Source of the DNA: Ulota crispa
Taxonomy: Eukaryota > Streptophyta > Bryopsida > Orthotrichales > Orthotrichaceae
Direction: 5' to 3'
NCBI GenBank assembly: GCA_963920765.1
Contig: OY987247.1
Coordinates: 5,676,471-5,740,470, forward strand
Length of the DNA: 64,000 bases
This document shows positions 1-11,200 of this stretch, piece by piece. The first letter of the stretch is position 1, and the number at the start of each line of letters is the position of its first letter. Position numbers and translations under genes: made by a program. The notes below the pieces were generated by a model. That model was given only the letters and a program-made list of their open reading frames with translations, had not been told where the DNA came from and did no database searches.

Positions 1-893
1 GAAGTAGGAAGTAATGAGTAGAAAGTAGTTTGGGTTTTATTGGAATTGCACGAGTCTAGACGTTGGCAATGGGTTCAAAGCACTTTTTGTCTCCCAAAAT
101 CCACAGTAATTTTAGTTTTGAAAATAAAATTATGAAAAAGTTGCAATCCCAGTATTTCTTATCTTTCTACACGGAAAAATATATTCGTCGCCCTGAAGTC
201 TTTGTAGTTTGTTGCAGAATCGGTTAAGTTATCGCTTTAAGGTGCTTCCACCTTAGTTGAGGGTAATGGTTTTGTCTTGTACTAGGGTATTTTTTAGGGC
301 AAATCTGTTTTCGCCAGATTCGCAATGGCGCCAGCCCATTGCTCTATAAATGGCGGGATGATGTATTATTCGCTAGATTCGCCAAAAAAAATCCGCTGTC
401 TTGTACCTTTATTGCTTGCATACAAACAAGGGTCTCTGTTTCAAGTTTGTCTTCACCGACCTTTCATTGTGGAGCTTGACGCTTTGATAGTGCCATATGT
501 CCAATTCAAATAGATCATACCAAGTCAAATAAATTACTCTATGAGCAAGTAGATTATGTATACTAATGTGTAGTTATTGTGTGGTTTTCATTAACAACTC
601 TATTACGGTGAAAACTCCCGCCACTGATGAGGTGTCACCCTATGCACTAATGGTAGGATAAAAGTCACTAATGGCGGGGTAAAAGTCATTAATGGTGGGG
701 TAAAAGTTAGTTATTACTCATTGCTGTGGCTTGGTTGTGGCAGCTAGTTGTATGTGTTGATAAAAAGGAAAAGAAAAGAAAATCTCTTTGACTGCATTTC
801 TACTCCAATTTATGGCTTTGTTAGATTTTCAATGTTTGACAACTACCAAATATTTTACCTCATGCTAAATATTTTACCTCATGTTTTTCTCAG
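1..893. other. No recognised gene; probable 5' flank or first intron of the DUF2358 gene
   Basis: Open frames here (for example at 325-513 and 748-893) have no recognisable domain and no matching splice site that would extend the DUF2358 protein. The only structure is a short tandem repeat at 645-707. Confidence 0.5.
645..707 (+). repeat. Three 21-bp tandem units
   Basis: Units of the form CACTAATGGNGGGGTAAAAG at 645, 666 and 687 differ at a few positions. They lie just upstream of the first visible DUF2358 exon. Confidence 0.8.
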
Positions 894-3800
894 GGACAGC
901 TCCCAGTCTCCAGTTGCAGAGGAGGCAGCTCCATCTGCTTCAGTGGAACATCTGCCCGTGGTCAAAATTCTTCAAGAGGATTACGAACGAGCGTACTTCC
1001 TTACAGGTGCGTATTTGTTGAGAAAATGGAGTCCCTTTTCTCCGCAAGTATCGTATTTTTTCCTTATCCAATTTAGTTATATAATCGTTGCTTTGAACAT
1101 AATCTTTTGCGTTTTTGGTTGCCCTTATACTTGTGAACTTAATGATGGGAGCTGCAGAGTGATGTTAAGATGCATAATGTCAGTCGTGTTAGCAGAAAGG
1201 ACATGTGGCAGTATGTTTTTTAAGCAATGTTTATGCAAGTTAAGGTATGTACACCCATAAGCGTCAAACTAAGGGTTTTGAACATGATGAGTATCAATAA
1301 ACAGCTAGCAAATTATAGGTTCCTATCCTATTAGGAACAGAAGAATAATGAGTTTGCACTTTCAAATGTATTATTTGGATATTGTGAGAATAAGTTGTGA
1401 ATTTTTAAAGAGCAAACTGCCATTGCACCCATAACCACTTTCAAGATTTCATGTTCACATGTTGTACATCCTTGTCATTACATCTATTCACTTCCACAAA
1501 TTTTCCAAGATTTCAGAGGTGACGGTTATGGGGACACTGACGCTTATGGGTGGTGTACATACCTTAAGGACTTTATGCACAAGCAATCTCACTTTTGTGC
1601 CATTGGTTACTTGAGCTCTGCCCTTGTTCTTAGTGGTTTAAACGTGAGAGTGCCCAGTGGAAGAATGCTATAAGTGAATTCAAGTCTTTCAAGTCTCTTG
1701 AATGTGGTGCCAGTATATTAAATTTTTTAGAGAAAGATCCAAGTTTCAAAAATTTTTATTTCTTTTTACCAACTCGGGTGAAGTTTACTTAAAATTATAT
1801 ATAATGTTTTGTACAGGGGACTTCACCGAATCGCTCTATGACGTTAATTGCTTGTTTGCAGACCCTACAATACAGTTCAAAGGTTAGTATACAAAAAAGA
1901 TACCATATGCTTTTTCCACAGTAATTACAAGAGGTTACAGTAATACATGTTTATTATCCTGGCAATTTTTTTGATTACCTTGGATTGCAGTCTTTTATGA
2001 CATGCTTGTTTTTGGCCACGTTAACATTTCACCTTCTCCAATTTAACCCCCAGAGTATATGTATTAATATTCAGTGTGTTGTTTTTGTGGCTTGCTCTAA
2101 AGTCTTGATAAATACCAAATTCAATATACAATGATGCTTGGATAAGGTCAATGCCTCGGGTAAAAAAAAAAGTTGCCCTTATCCAAGCATTGGTCATAAA
2201 CAAACACTTCATGTAATTGACCCAAAACACACAAAAAATAGTGGAACCTTGATACTATCAAAAAGTTTTTTTCACAAAGTCTGACCTTATCCTAATATCT
2301 TTGTGTTGGGTCAATATCCACGACTATTGGCAATTAATCAAGTTCTACACTAAATATTGCATTTACGTTGCCTTAACAATTTGGTTGCCTTGCCTTGGAA
2401 AGTTACCTCGTGACTCATCAATTGGCCACTTGGAGGCGCATGCAACTCTCTAGATATTTGAATTTTACATGGTTTGTGACCTAAATGTTGCTAGTTTGTT
2501 TTTTTGGCAATTGTGTTGTTGTTGCCAAGCTCTTTAAAAATGGTTTATTGCAATAACTATTGATGAAAATTATTGTAGTTCCAATAAGTATTTGGGAATT
2601 GATATGTGTACCACACCCTTTCAATTACTGTACCACACTCTTAGAGTAAATTTTAGATTTCTACCATCATAAAATTGAATTTGAGAATTTGGTATTCAGA
2701 TTTGGACTTAGAGACCATGATTTAGTCTTGAACCATAAAAAAAGTTGCAATTCCACAACATCCAATGAAAGTGTTTAGCTAGGAAGAAAAGTGTTACTTT
2801 TACTTTTGTTTGTAAAAAAAGATTAGCTTTTTCATTGGGTGTTGTTGAATTACAACTTTTTTTGTGGTTCTAGATTAAATCATGGTCTCTAATTCCAAAT
2901 CTGAATTCCAAATTCTCAAATTCAGCTTTATGATGGTAGAAATCTAAAATTTACTCTAGGGTGTGGTACAGTAATTGAAAGGGTGTGATACACATATCAA
3001 TTCCCTAAGTATTTATATAGTATAAAATGTCAAGAAACTAGTGTGGGGCAACCTAAATGCACTATTTAGTGTAATAGAATGTAAACCAGTTTTCAAGAAT
3101 AGCTTTGTTCATGATTTTTTTTTGTGTGGACATGCAAATGTGTAGGCTAACTTCAAAGTCATTTTAATCAATTGTAGGAACCCAAATAATGATGGTGGTG
3201 GAACTTGACATCTAGTGGTAATGGAACTAAGTAATTTCCATATGCAAGACTTGAAGTTTTCTCAATCTATTGAATATGGTGACCCAAAAGTTGGGGGTGT
3301 TTGTTTGTTTGTTTGGCAGGGCGGGACAAGTATCAACGCAATCTAAAGCTTTTGGTACCATTCTTTGAGGAGCCAAGATTGACTCTTTTCGACATACAAG
3401 AGGAGGTATGATTTCCTTTTCCTTTCCATTTCCAAAGACTTCGTTTTGGGGAAGGTGAGAGGATACTATTTGTGGCACTTTGGAAGCACTTTTATTATAT
3501 AATATGTGGAAAGGATTCTTTCTGGGTTTGGAATGATTCTTTTTTTAGAGATGGATAGATCTTTGAGTGCAAGAGTCAAATGAGACGACATTATTTTGTG
3601 AGCATAAAACGGTGAGTGGTGAGCGTGAGCCAAGGTTTTTGTGAATAAAAATCAATTTTGAGCTCAAAACCAATGGAAAAAGTAAAAAATCTGCAAGCTT
3701 TTCAAGAGATCAAAGTTTGAAATGCACAATTATGGAGCCCTATGTACATAATTATAGGTGAAATTTAGTATTCTAACATAAAAATCTAGGCTCATGGCTC

Positions 3801-6089
3801 ATGGATCTTTGCTCATGAGTTGAGAGCCAAAAAAAACTTTGAAATTGGATTGCTCATGTATTAGTTTCAAAGTGAAAAGGTTATGCAGGTATACAAGTGA
3901 TATGTATAGTGATGCTTGGATAAGGTAAACCTTTGTAAGAGAAACGTTTGGATAATGTCTAGGTCTCTCTTTTTTAATGTGTGTTTTAAGGCCAATTAAA
4001 TGGGGTGTTTGTTTTTAGTCAATGTTTGGATATGATCAACATTTTTTTCTCACCCAAGGTATTGACCTTATCCAAGCATCATTGTGGTAGTAAGAGACAA
4101 TCCCATTTCCCATTTTAACAATCAACACAACACCAAATCATGCTTTATACCACTTGCTAATCACTCCAACTAAACATATGAATAGATGAGTTGTTGATAA
4201 CATTTGTCAAAATGGAAACATTGTCATATTTTGTTTAGTATCCTCTACCATTTATGGAGTTTGCCTCCTTCCTTACATGAGAGCAATGTTGCAGGGTTTG
4301 AAAGAGGGAGAGAAAGAGCGATCAATCAATGCAAATTGGAATTTGAGGTATTTTGCTTCTAGGATTTCAAGGTTTTGAGAATGACCCTTTTTCTTCAGAT
4401 TTTCATTTTCAAGTGAATTAATTAAAGTTTGTACCACTAGGCTAAGGGCAAAACTTCCATGCTAGTCACAAATTGGAAAATGCAAAAACAACAAACAAGT
4501 TTCCAATTTTTATTTTTTGTTATGTTGTTTTTGTCTTCTTTTTTTCTCGATGTCAAGGTGACCATTGAAGTAAGTTCACCCTAATTGTAGAATTTTTGCA
4601 TGTAACGTCCCATGGGGATAATAGATATGTTTTTGTATAACTGGCATTTGCTACCAACAAGAACTACTTTGGGATCTTAAGCACCGCACTAGAATTGCAT
4701 TCATCTATATTCTAACTTCTTTGTTGATCTCAAATGTAGTAAAGATGTAGATCCATCTCAAATACAAAAGAAAGTACCTTGTATTGTTTTGGCCGCAAAG
4801 GGTCTATCATATGTTTAAGGGTCAAGTCAAAATCACTTCATTTACTTGTGTATAAAGAAAAAGATTCCTCCAAAGATGGCCTAGTACAAGTTTTTGTCCA
4901 TTCTATCCGAACTATTTGATTATTCTACTCATCTTCTTCTTTATTCTTCTATTTGTTAACAATCTTATGGCTTTGTTTATATGATTTCTTCACCCAAGGG
5001 TGGTCTTTGATTTGACTCGAGAAATTTGATGCATGGGGCATGCATTGGTTCTAATTTGTAAAGTTTGCAATAATGTTTTACCCTTGTGTATTTGAATTTT
5101 GAAACTGGGATGACTTGGCTTTTTTACAGAACTTATCTCAGGTTGCCTTGGAAACCTCTGATTGATGTCAACGGCTCTACGTTGTATGTAATTAATGCTA
5201 ATTCCAAGGTGAGTCCTGAAACAAACAAGGCATTATTTTAGAAGTATTTGCTTGTAATTCCAGTGCAACCTTTTTTAAGGCCATAATTCATTCGCTCAAA
5301 AGCTTCAAATTGCATGAGATGTTGTGAAAGGTTGTTATATCAGGAAGGTCTTTTTGAGTTGCAAGCTACAACATTACCTTTATAATTGCATATTCTTGAG
5401 ATTAGATTGCATGCAAGTGGGACTAGGTTAGGACATGCCCATAAACATGCTATTATTTATTAATTGAAGTTGATTTGAACTATGAACTTAAGGTTGGGAA
5501 CAAGAGTTATTGTTTACATGTTCAAGTCATTCACTCAAACAACATTCAATCATCCTTTCACGTGTATTAATAACACCCACGTTTATAAAATAAAATCTAG
5601 GCTCATCAATTTTTGCACTAGCTTCACTAAGCCTGCTTTAGCTATTGGAGAATTTATTTGTACTTGTTAGTAAAAACTTCCCAAATTTAAGGGTTCAATA
5701 ATTTTTAAAAGAATATGATGCTAGCGTCCACAAGTCAGTTACATTATACGCTTGGCAAGGCAAATTGCTAGCATACTCTAATATTTTTCAAAAAGGAGGT
5801 ATTGAGATAATTGTGGGATCATTTCCATTTACATATTAACTTTTTAAAAGTAAAAATCAAAAGATTTCAAGATAAAAATTACAATGATAAATTCAATACA
5901 ATGTTAATCATTTATCTTTGCATGAAGTGAAGCTGGTGTTCACCACTAGTACTGTTACTAAAACAGATGTGTTGTGGCGATGAACAGATTGTGAAGCATA
6001 TTGAAAGTTGGAGCGTAAGCGGAAGGCAAGCAGTTCAACAAATATTTGTACCATCTGACAGAGCATTTTTCAAAAGAAAAAAAACTTGA
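894..6089 (+). CDS. DUF2358 family protein, 5' end missing
   Basis: Six exons are visible: 894-1006, 1817-1882, 3320-3405, 4295-4347, 5130-5208 and 5988-6089, all with GT-AG borders and matching phases, giving about 166 residues ending at TGA 6087-6089. The order of conserved blocks is ILQEDYERAYFLTGDFTESLY, CLFADPTIQFKGRDKYQRNL, LLVPFFEEPRLTL, NWNLRTYLRLPWKPLIDVNG and IVKHIESWSVSGRQAVQQIF. This is the full DUF2358 domain (an NTF2-like fold) as recalled from plant proteins that are often plastid-targeted; no biochemical role is known to me. The exon encoding the N-terminus (expected transit peptide) is not recognised: the frame before 894 reads into AT-rich intronic DNA, so the start lies in 1-890 or outside the window. 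Introns are large for such a small gene because transposons sit in introns 1 and 2 (1243-1564; 2344-3072) and others. Confidence 0.85.
1085..1660. repeat. Dispersed repeat, copy 1 (interrupted)
   Basis: The stretch with GTTTTTGGTTGCCCTTATAC at about 1110, then CAAGTTAAGG / GGACTTTATGCACAAG across the MITE, is repeated at 33078-33339 with the same order of words. Family unknown. Confidence 0.7.
1243..1564. mobile_element. TA-flanked MITE in DUF2358 intron 1
   Basis: The left end AGGTATGTACACCCATAAGC is matched by its reverse complement at the right end (one 2-base interruption), and a TA lies on each side (1241-1242 and 1565-1566). The element interrupts an older dispersed repeat (about 1085-1660) whose other copy at 33078-33339 lacks it, which confirms a discrete insertion. 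TA duplication suggests a mariner/Tc1-type origin. No transposase is encoded. Confidence 0.85.
2344..3072. mobile_element. MITE with CACTAAATA..TGCATTTAGG ends, carrying a nested MITE
   Basis: The left end reads CTACACTAAATATTGCATTT followed by ACGTTGCC, and the right end reads GGCAACCTAAATGCACTATT then TAGTGTA, an imperfect inverted pair. A second MITE (2594-3005) is inserted inside. Further copies occur at 54617-55493, 55951-56257 and 56262-56573. It lies in DUF2358 intron 2. Confidence 0.75.
2594..3005. mobile_element. Long-hairpin MITE, perfect 9-bp target duplication
   Basis: The two halves are near reverse complements over the whole 412 bp, beginning GGGAATTGATATGTGTACC. The 9-bp TAAGTATTT flanks it on both sides (2585-2593 and 3006-3014). 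The 9-bp duplication and GGG end point to a non-autonomous Mutator-like element. Other copies: 38120-38557 (MLO intron) and 49816-50234. A transcript across it would fold into one long hairpin. Confidence 0.9.
3595..3840. repeat. Dispersed repeat, inverted relative to 63050-63290
   Basis: Words such as GTGAGCGTGAGCCAAGGTTT, GAGCCCTATGTACATAATTA and GGCTCATGG recur in reverse complement at the far end of the window. The ends resemble each other in inverted form (TGAGC.../...GCTCA), so it may be a TIR element. Confidence 0.55.
3911..4080. mobile_element. Small TIR element, GATGCTTGGATAAGG ends
   Basis: The left end GATGCTTGGATAAGGT is matched by ACCTTATCCAAGCATC at the right end, about 170 bp apart. 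A shorter relic with the same words is at about 2131-2192. Superfamily not determined. Confidence 0.7.
4604..4826. mobile_element. Decayed TTAA-type MITE
   Basis: The interior (for example AACTTCTTTGTTGATCTCAA followed by ATGTAGTA) is shared with the better-preserved copies at 35317-35549, 60366-60607 and 61336-61569. Its right end reads GTTTAAGGGTCAA. The left end is degraded. Confidence 0.65.
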
Positions 6090-8201
6090 AAACCAGGAGT
6101 AGCACTTGTAAATATATCTCCAGAAAGTTTTCCAGAAAGCAATGTAAAAACTCGGTTAAAATACAAGCTAAAGCATAAGAGATGGGATTTTAGAATCAAC
6201 ACACCAGGTGCAGATGAAGTTGAATTTGATGAGAGGTCAAATACCTGATCACAAAACCATCATATTTGTATACAGTACCCTGAGTAAAGCACACATTCAT
6301 ATACACACAACACATGAAACAAAAAGACAGATTTCGAATTGAGAAATCTCATTGATCCTCACCATAATTCTTGAAAAAAGCAAATAATTTTTAGTGCTAA
6401 CAAAAGACAAGCCAGATTCATATCTACATGTGCATTTTATAAAGAAAAAAATGTCGTTCTTATAATGATTCTGAATGTCAGAAACTTGGTACCTACAATG
6501 TGCTGTATTTACCAACACATGTACACAGCACTGATTATATTAATATGTATACTGGGCATGTCTACTGAGGGCTCTGCAATACAAGTGCATCTTGTTTACA
6601 TGTACAAGAAAAAGGCATGTGAAAAAAGAGTTGTAGCTCTTCACCAAGATTTGCTTTGTTTTCATTCTATCTCATTGCAATGCTCTCATGTCAGCAAAGA
6701 GCTAATACAGTTGCATATGGAAAGAATGAATACTACCAAATTATGCTTCAACTCCGTGCCCTGATTTGACGTTGATAGTGTGATCACTTGCTGAACCTGA
6801 AGCTGTCAAAAAGAAAAAAGAAACCAAAGAGTTAAAAGAAGGTCATATTCAAAGCTCTCACCATATTAGGCTACATTCAAGAGAAGGATAAAGTGTTGGA
6901 AATTTCAATAGTAGAGAACTCACCTCTCGAAGGTAATCTAGAAAACCTCGCCACGTTACAATTAGTACGGCAAGTTTTAATATGGCTAGGATTTCTACGA
7001 CACCTCGAGGGTGTTTCTAGTAATACCTCATTACAGCTCTCAGAACCAACATATCAAAAGAGACCATCATCAACAAAACAGATACAAAGAAGCAGACTTG
7101 TAGGTTTAGGGTTTGGTTTAGGGATTCACTTAGAAACAAAGCCCTCGCAATCACACCTATACCTTATTAAATCCATGCGATTTTCATGACAAACTTCATG
7201 TGATTTTCAAGACAAAGTGCACGTAATTTTAATAACAAAATGTATGTGATTTTCATGACAAAACTTGATCTTAAAATCAAAACTATACTGGTAATTTCAC
7301 TTAGTGCAAGATTTTGAATAGTGCAAGACCTGTTCACATTAATTTGCGTGAATTTTGCCTTACTATGAAATTGTGGAATGCCTCCGACTGTTCTTCTCCA
7401 ATTAAGCTTTTGGCCACAACCTTTCACCAGCCCTCAAGTAGGCAACATAGTGGCAAAGACTCTGTAATGCAACACTATTCACACACTCTCTAGTTAAGCT
7501 ACATGCTTACAAGATCACCCTAGAATTTTAACCACTTGATTCAACCTATTTAATGAAGTACTTAAATACTCTAGCCTATAATATGTTGAACTATCTTAAA
7601 TTACTGTATAACACTTTAGTAGTGCACCTTGCATATTCACCTGTTTCTTTAATTAGTGCAAGTTAGCATTATTAGTAAGGTAATTAAAATAAGGGAAAAT
7701 TTCATGGATACCATTGAAATTTGCAATACTTACATAGACACCCTTGCATTTTCAGAAATTATACAAATACCCTTGGACCAAAAAATTTAGGCATTTGTTT
7801 GTTGTGCTCATACTTTCTTCATGACCAATGTTGAAGAAGGGAATGTAATGAAACAAAAAAGAAGCAACATGAAGAAGGGAATGTAATGAAACAAAAAAGA
7901 AGCAACATGCACACAAAGGAAGAAGGGAAGTGGTATGCACAACAAAACAAACGCCTGAAAATTTTGGTACAAGGATATTTGTGTAATTTCTGAAAAAGCA
8001 GGGGTATCTATGTAAATATTGCAAACTTCAGGGGTATCCATGAAATTTTCCCTTGAAATAACATGTGTAGTACCTGAAGAGGCGAGGAGACAACTCCGAG
8101 AAACCCACATTGTAGCGGTACCTTTGAGTCTCAGACCCCCTCCTGGAGAGATACACTTTTCATTGAATCTCGGCGCTGCATCTTTAGATCCTAGAGTCGT
8201 T
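6090..8201. other. Intergenic stretch between the DUF2358 and FANCM 3' ends
   Basis: The two genes converge here. I see no gene or RNA gene. The only defined element is the MITE at 7693-8052; the first few hundred bases presumably hold the DUF2358 3' UTR. Confidence 0.6.
7693..8052. mobile_element. GGGAAAATTTC-family MITE with 9-bp target duplication
   Basis: The ends are GGGAAAATTTCATGGATACC and its reverse complement. The flanks are TTAAAATAA (7684-7692) and TTGAAATAA (8053-8061), eight of nine matching. Other copies: 19774-20458, 36514-36838, 36922-37707 and 54874-55194. It is Mutator-like by duplication length and end sequence and has no coding capacity. Confidence 0.9.
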
Positions 8202-8225
8202 GCAGCAGCAGCAGCAGCAGCAGCA
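8202..8225. repeat. GCA trinucleotide repeat, eight units
   Basis: Eight consecutive GCA units lie just beyond the FANCM stop codon, so they read as (TGC)8 in the FANCM 3' UTR sense. Confidence 0.9.
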
Positions 8226-8236
8226 CCGGTTTAAGG

Positions 8237-11200
8237 TTACAACAACTCTTCACTGTCTTCAAATCCCAAATCGAAGGACGGCATCACAGCAGAGGGACAC
8301 ACACCGCCTTGAGTGGACCGAGCACGAGCTTGAACAGTGGCTTCTTCTTCCAAAGCGTCGAGGTCCAGTCCAGCAAACACATCGTCATCGTCTTGCAACT
8401 GAAACGTCAGTTTCCGTTTCCTGGACTCGGAAGGTTTTCTTCGGTTGTCTACGTCTTGAGCTTCTTCTGCATTTGTTTTGTGAGCCTGGTTCTCTTTCCC
8501 ACTCGCAGGACACTTGAATGTGTGACCATTGGGAACAGATCCATTGGGAACTGATTCATTCAGCTTAGAGCATGTCATTGGAGTGGAAACTCTCGATACT
8601 GAACGAGAGTCGTTACTTTGCTTGGAATGTGATCCTTCGGTCTCCGAGGACAGCACTGTTAAAGAAGTGGTTGCTGTCGAAGTGTCGTTCACTCCACGAG
8701 GACCTCCGCCAAAAGGTGACTGTGTCAGCAAGGATCGCCTGCAGTAGCAAATAAATAAAAAGATAAAAAAAACTAAAACAGAAGTCTCCTTGCTTGAAAA
8801 TTTGACAATAAGTCATTCCACAGTTGAACCCCGAGAAAACAAGATCAAACTGTTTCAGGAATACGTTTGGACCATGTTATACAATGAATCTTTGGAGGTC
8901 TCGCTTTGGTCACAGCAAACGTATGGGGGCCTCCTCATAAACATAGAAGGCAGGTTTCTATATGACCATTCAAACCTGCCCATGATTTTTGCGTGAAGAA
9001 CCTTTATATAATGCATTTAAAAAGTTACCGAGCCAGTGCAGTTTTACTAAACGCTCCTGGTTTCAAAGAAATTTACAGCATCTAGGAGCACTGTATAATA
9101 GTGAATATTCATCACAATCATTCTAGATATCAAGTACTTGCACTTAAATAACAAGATAACTGGAAATAGTACAAAGAGAACATGAGTTTTAAGTGAAACA
9201 AAAAAAAACCACAATAAACACCATTTGGTGTTATAACACTTGGATAAATAATCATACAGAAATAAAAAATGAATTTTTTTTGGAGATTATGGGGTAAAGA
9301 ATAATAAAAGTAAACGCTTCCAAATAGTTTGCAAAAAGCTCATTTATTTGTGCAAAGCAATTCGATGCAAAGTACACTTAGCCCCCAAGTGTAAAATTAG
9401 AGAATAGTATGTTACTATAAAAGCAAGGGAGCAGAAACGGTAGAGAGACTCCATACCGATAAATTGCCATCATGTCAACTGAGCCACAATGAAGATGCTG
9501 AGTGCTGGAAGGATCAATGAAGTCATCTTGTGCCTCTTCCTCGCCACTTTCACTGTCCGAGTCATCCGTCGAAACCTCCTCGTCCGATGATACCCTACCA
9601 GAAACAAACAGTTTCAAAAAACACGCATATTTGAGAAAAGCTAAGTCTCCATTGGCTAAACTAGTCCCGTATAAAAATTGTGAAGTTGAAAAACTCAGAA
9701 CACAATTCCAAAGAAACACTTGTTCATGTTTATTCTATCGCTGAGCAAATGAAAATTAAAGACGGTTGTGGCAACAAGAAACATACTCTGCTTCTTCGTC
9801 AATAAAAGGGTGAACAGCAAATCTCCGCTGCGCTTTTCCTACAGAAACGCATGTCAATAAGCTTATAACATACGTCGCAAAATCCTTTTTAAATGACTCC
9901 TCTATTAGTTTAATAAATTTCCAGATACTCTCTGCTAGAAAAGAACACACCATTGACGTTGATAAAAGACTGGAAATGTCAAGAGATGTATACAAAAAGA
10001 GAACTCCTTGAAAACCAAGACACTGAAGTCAATTGTTCATGATAGAAAAAGTACAAGAATCAGGCACACATGACCCAAGTGACCGCTTCCATACGTAAAG
10101 TAGTGATACCAGATGTCATTTTCATAATTGCCTCAAGCGACTAAAAACATTGCTCAATGTGCTGAAGCTTCAAAATTGTCACCACGATATTCACATTCAT
10201 TGTAATTTTAAAAAAAGGAAAGGGATACAAGTTATGCCAAATTTAGCCGCAATTGTAAAAGACGCTGATGTAAGGGAGTTGCAACAAGTCTTTTAGGAAC
10301 TTCTAAGAAAGGAAATGAATGCACCAATAGAAAGAAGAAACCATACTCTACAATAGAAATGTGTTTTCAAAGTTACAAAAAACCGACTCTTAGCTCGTAA
10401 AGTGGACTTCTATTTTTTAGCTTGGGCAAGCACAAAGGGAACTTTAAGGACTGATACATACCTAGCCGGGTGTGTTTCTTTGTTGGAATACGAGCTTTCT
10501 CTGGTTGATTAGAACCTTTGAGCTTCTTGTTGCTCATCTGCTCTTGCTGAGTGGTACGTACCAAATCACGAGCCTTCTTCAGCCGCTTGAACATTCTTCT
10601 CGGCCTTGGCCCCGTGGATGGAGTCTTACTCAGGGGGAGCATATCACGAGGAGCAGGTGGAATCCTTGGACTCAATTCATGGCATGAGGCCAGTGTCATC
10701 TTGTGCTTCACACTACGCGGCTCCTCCACATGTGAGGTTTGCTCAAACTGAGGTTTCTCTCCAGAAGGATTAAAAGCACCAGTTTTTCTCCCTTCCACCT
10801 GTGGCCTCCCACTCGGAACAACTTCAAAGTCATCAAAGTTCAAAGCCTTCGGTATTGGCGGTGAGCTCAGATCAGCCTTCTTCTCGGCTATCACAACACA
10901 ATCGCTAGATGGCCGAGTCACAGGCGTCGATTCTGGAATCTGAGGTGTCTCATACGCTCTCTTTGATGTGGAGGCGACGTCATGATATCGACCAGGAGGA
11001 AGAGGAGGACGAAGCTTTGAAGAATAAGGTGGAGTGACTTCATGCTTCTGTAGTTCCGGGGTCTCTAGAATTGGCGATATTGTAGAGACTCGTACCTGGG
11101 GTGAAGCTGCCAGGGGAGAGAGAAATGTGTCGAGAGTGACCGCAGCGACTGTACACGAAGTTTCAACTGCAGCAGCAGCACCAGCTCTGGGAATTTTGTC

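Noticed and set aside
748-1260. A 170-codon open frame taken as one gene
   Set aside because: Only 894-1006 of it is DUF2358 coding; the rest is intron sequence and repeat.
8019-8754. Several + strand open frames opposite the last FANCM exon
   Set aside because: They are antisense shadows of the FANCM tail coding sequence and of the GCA repeat.
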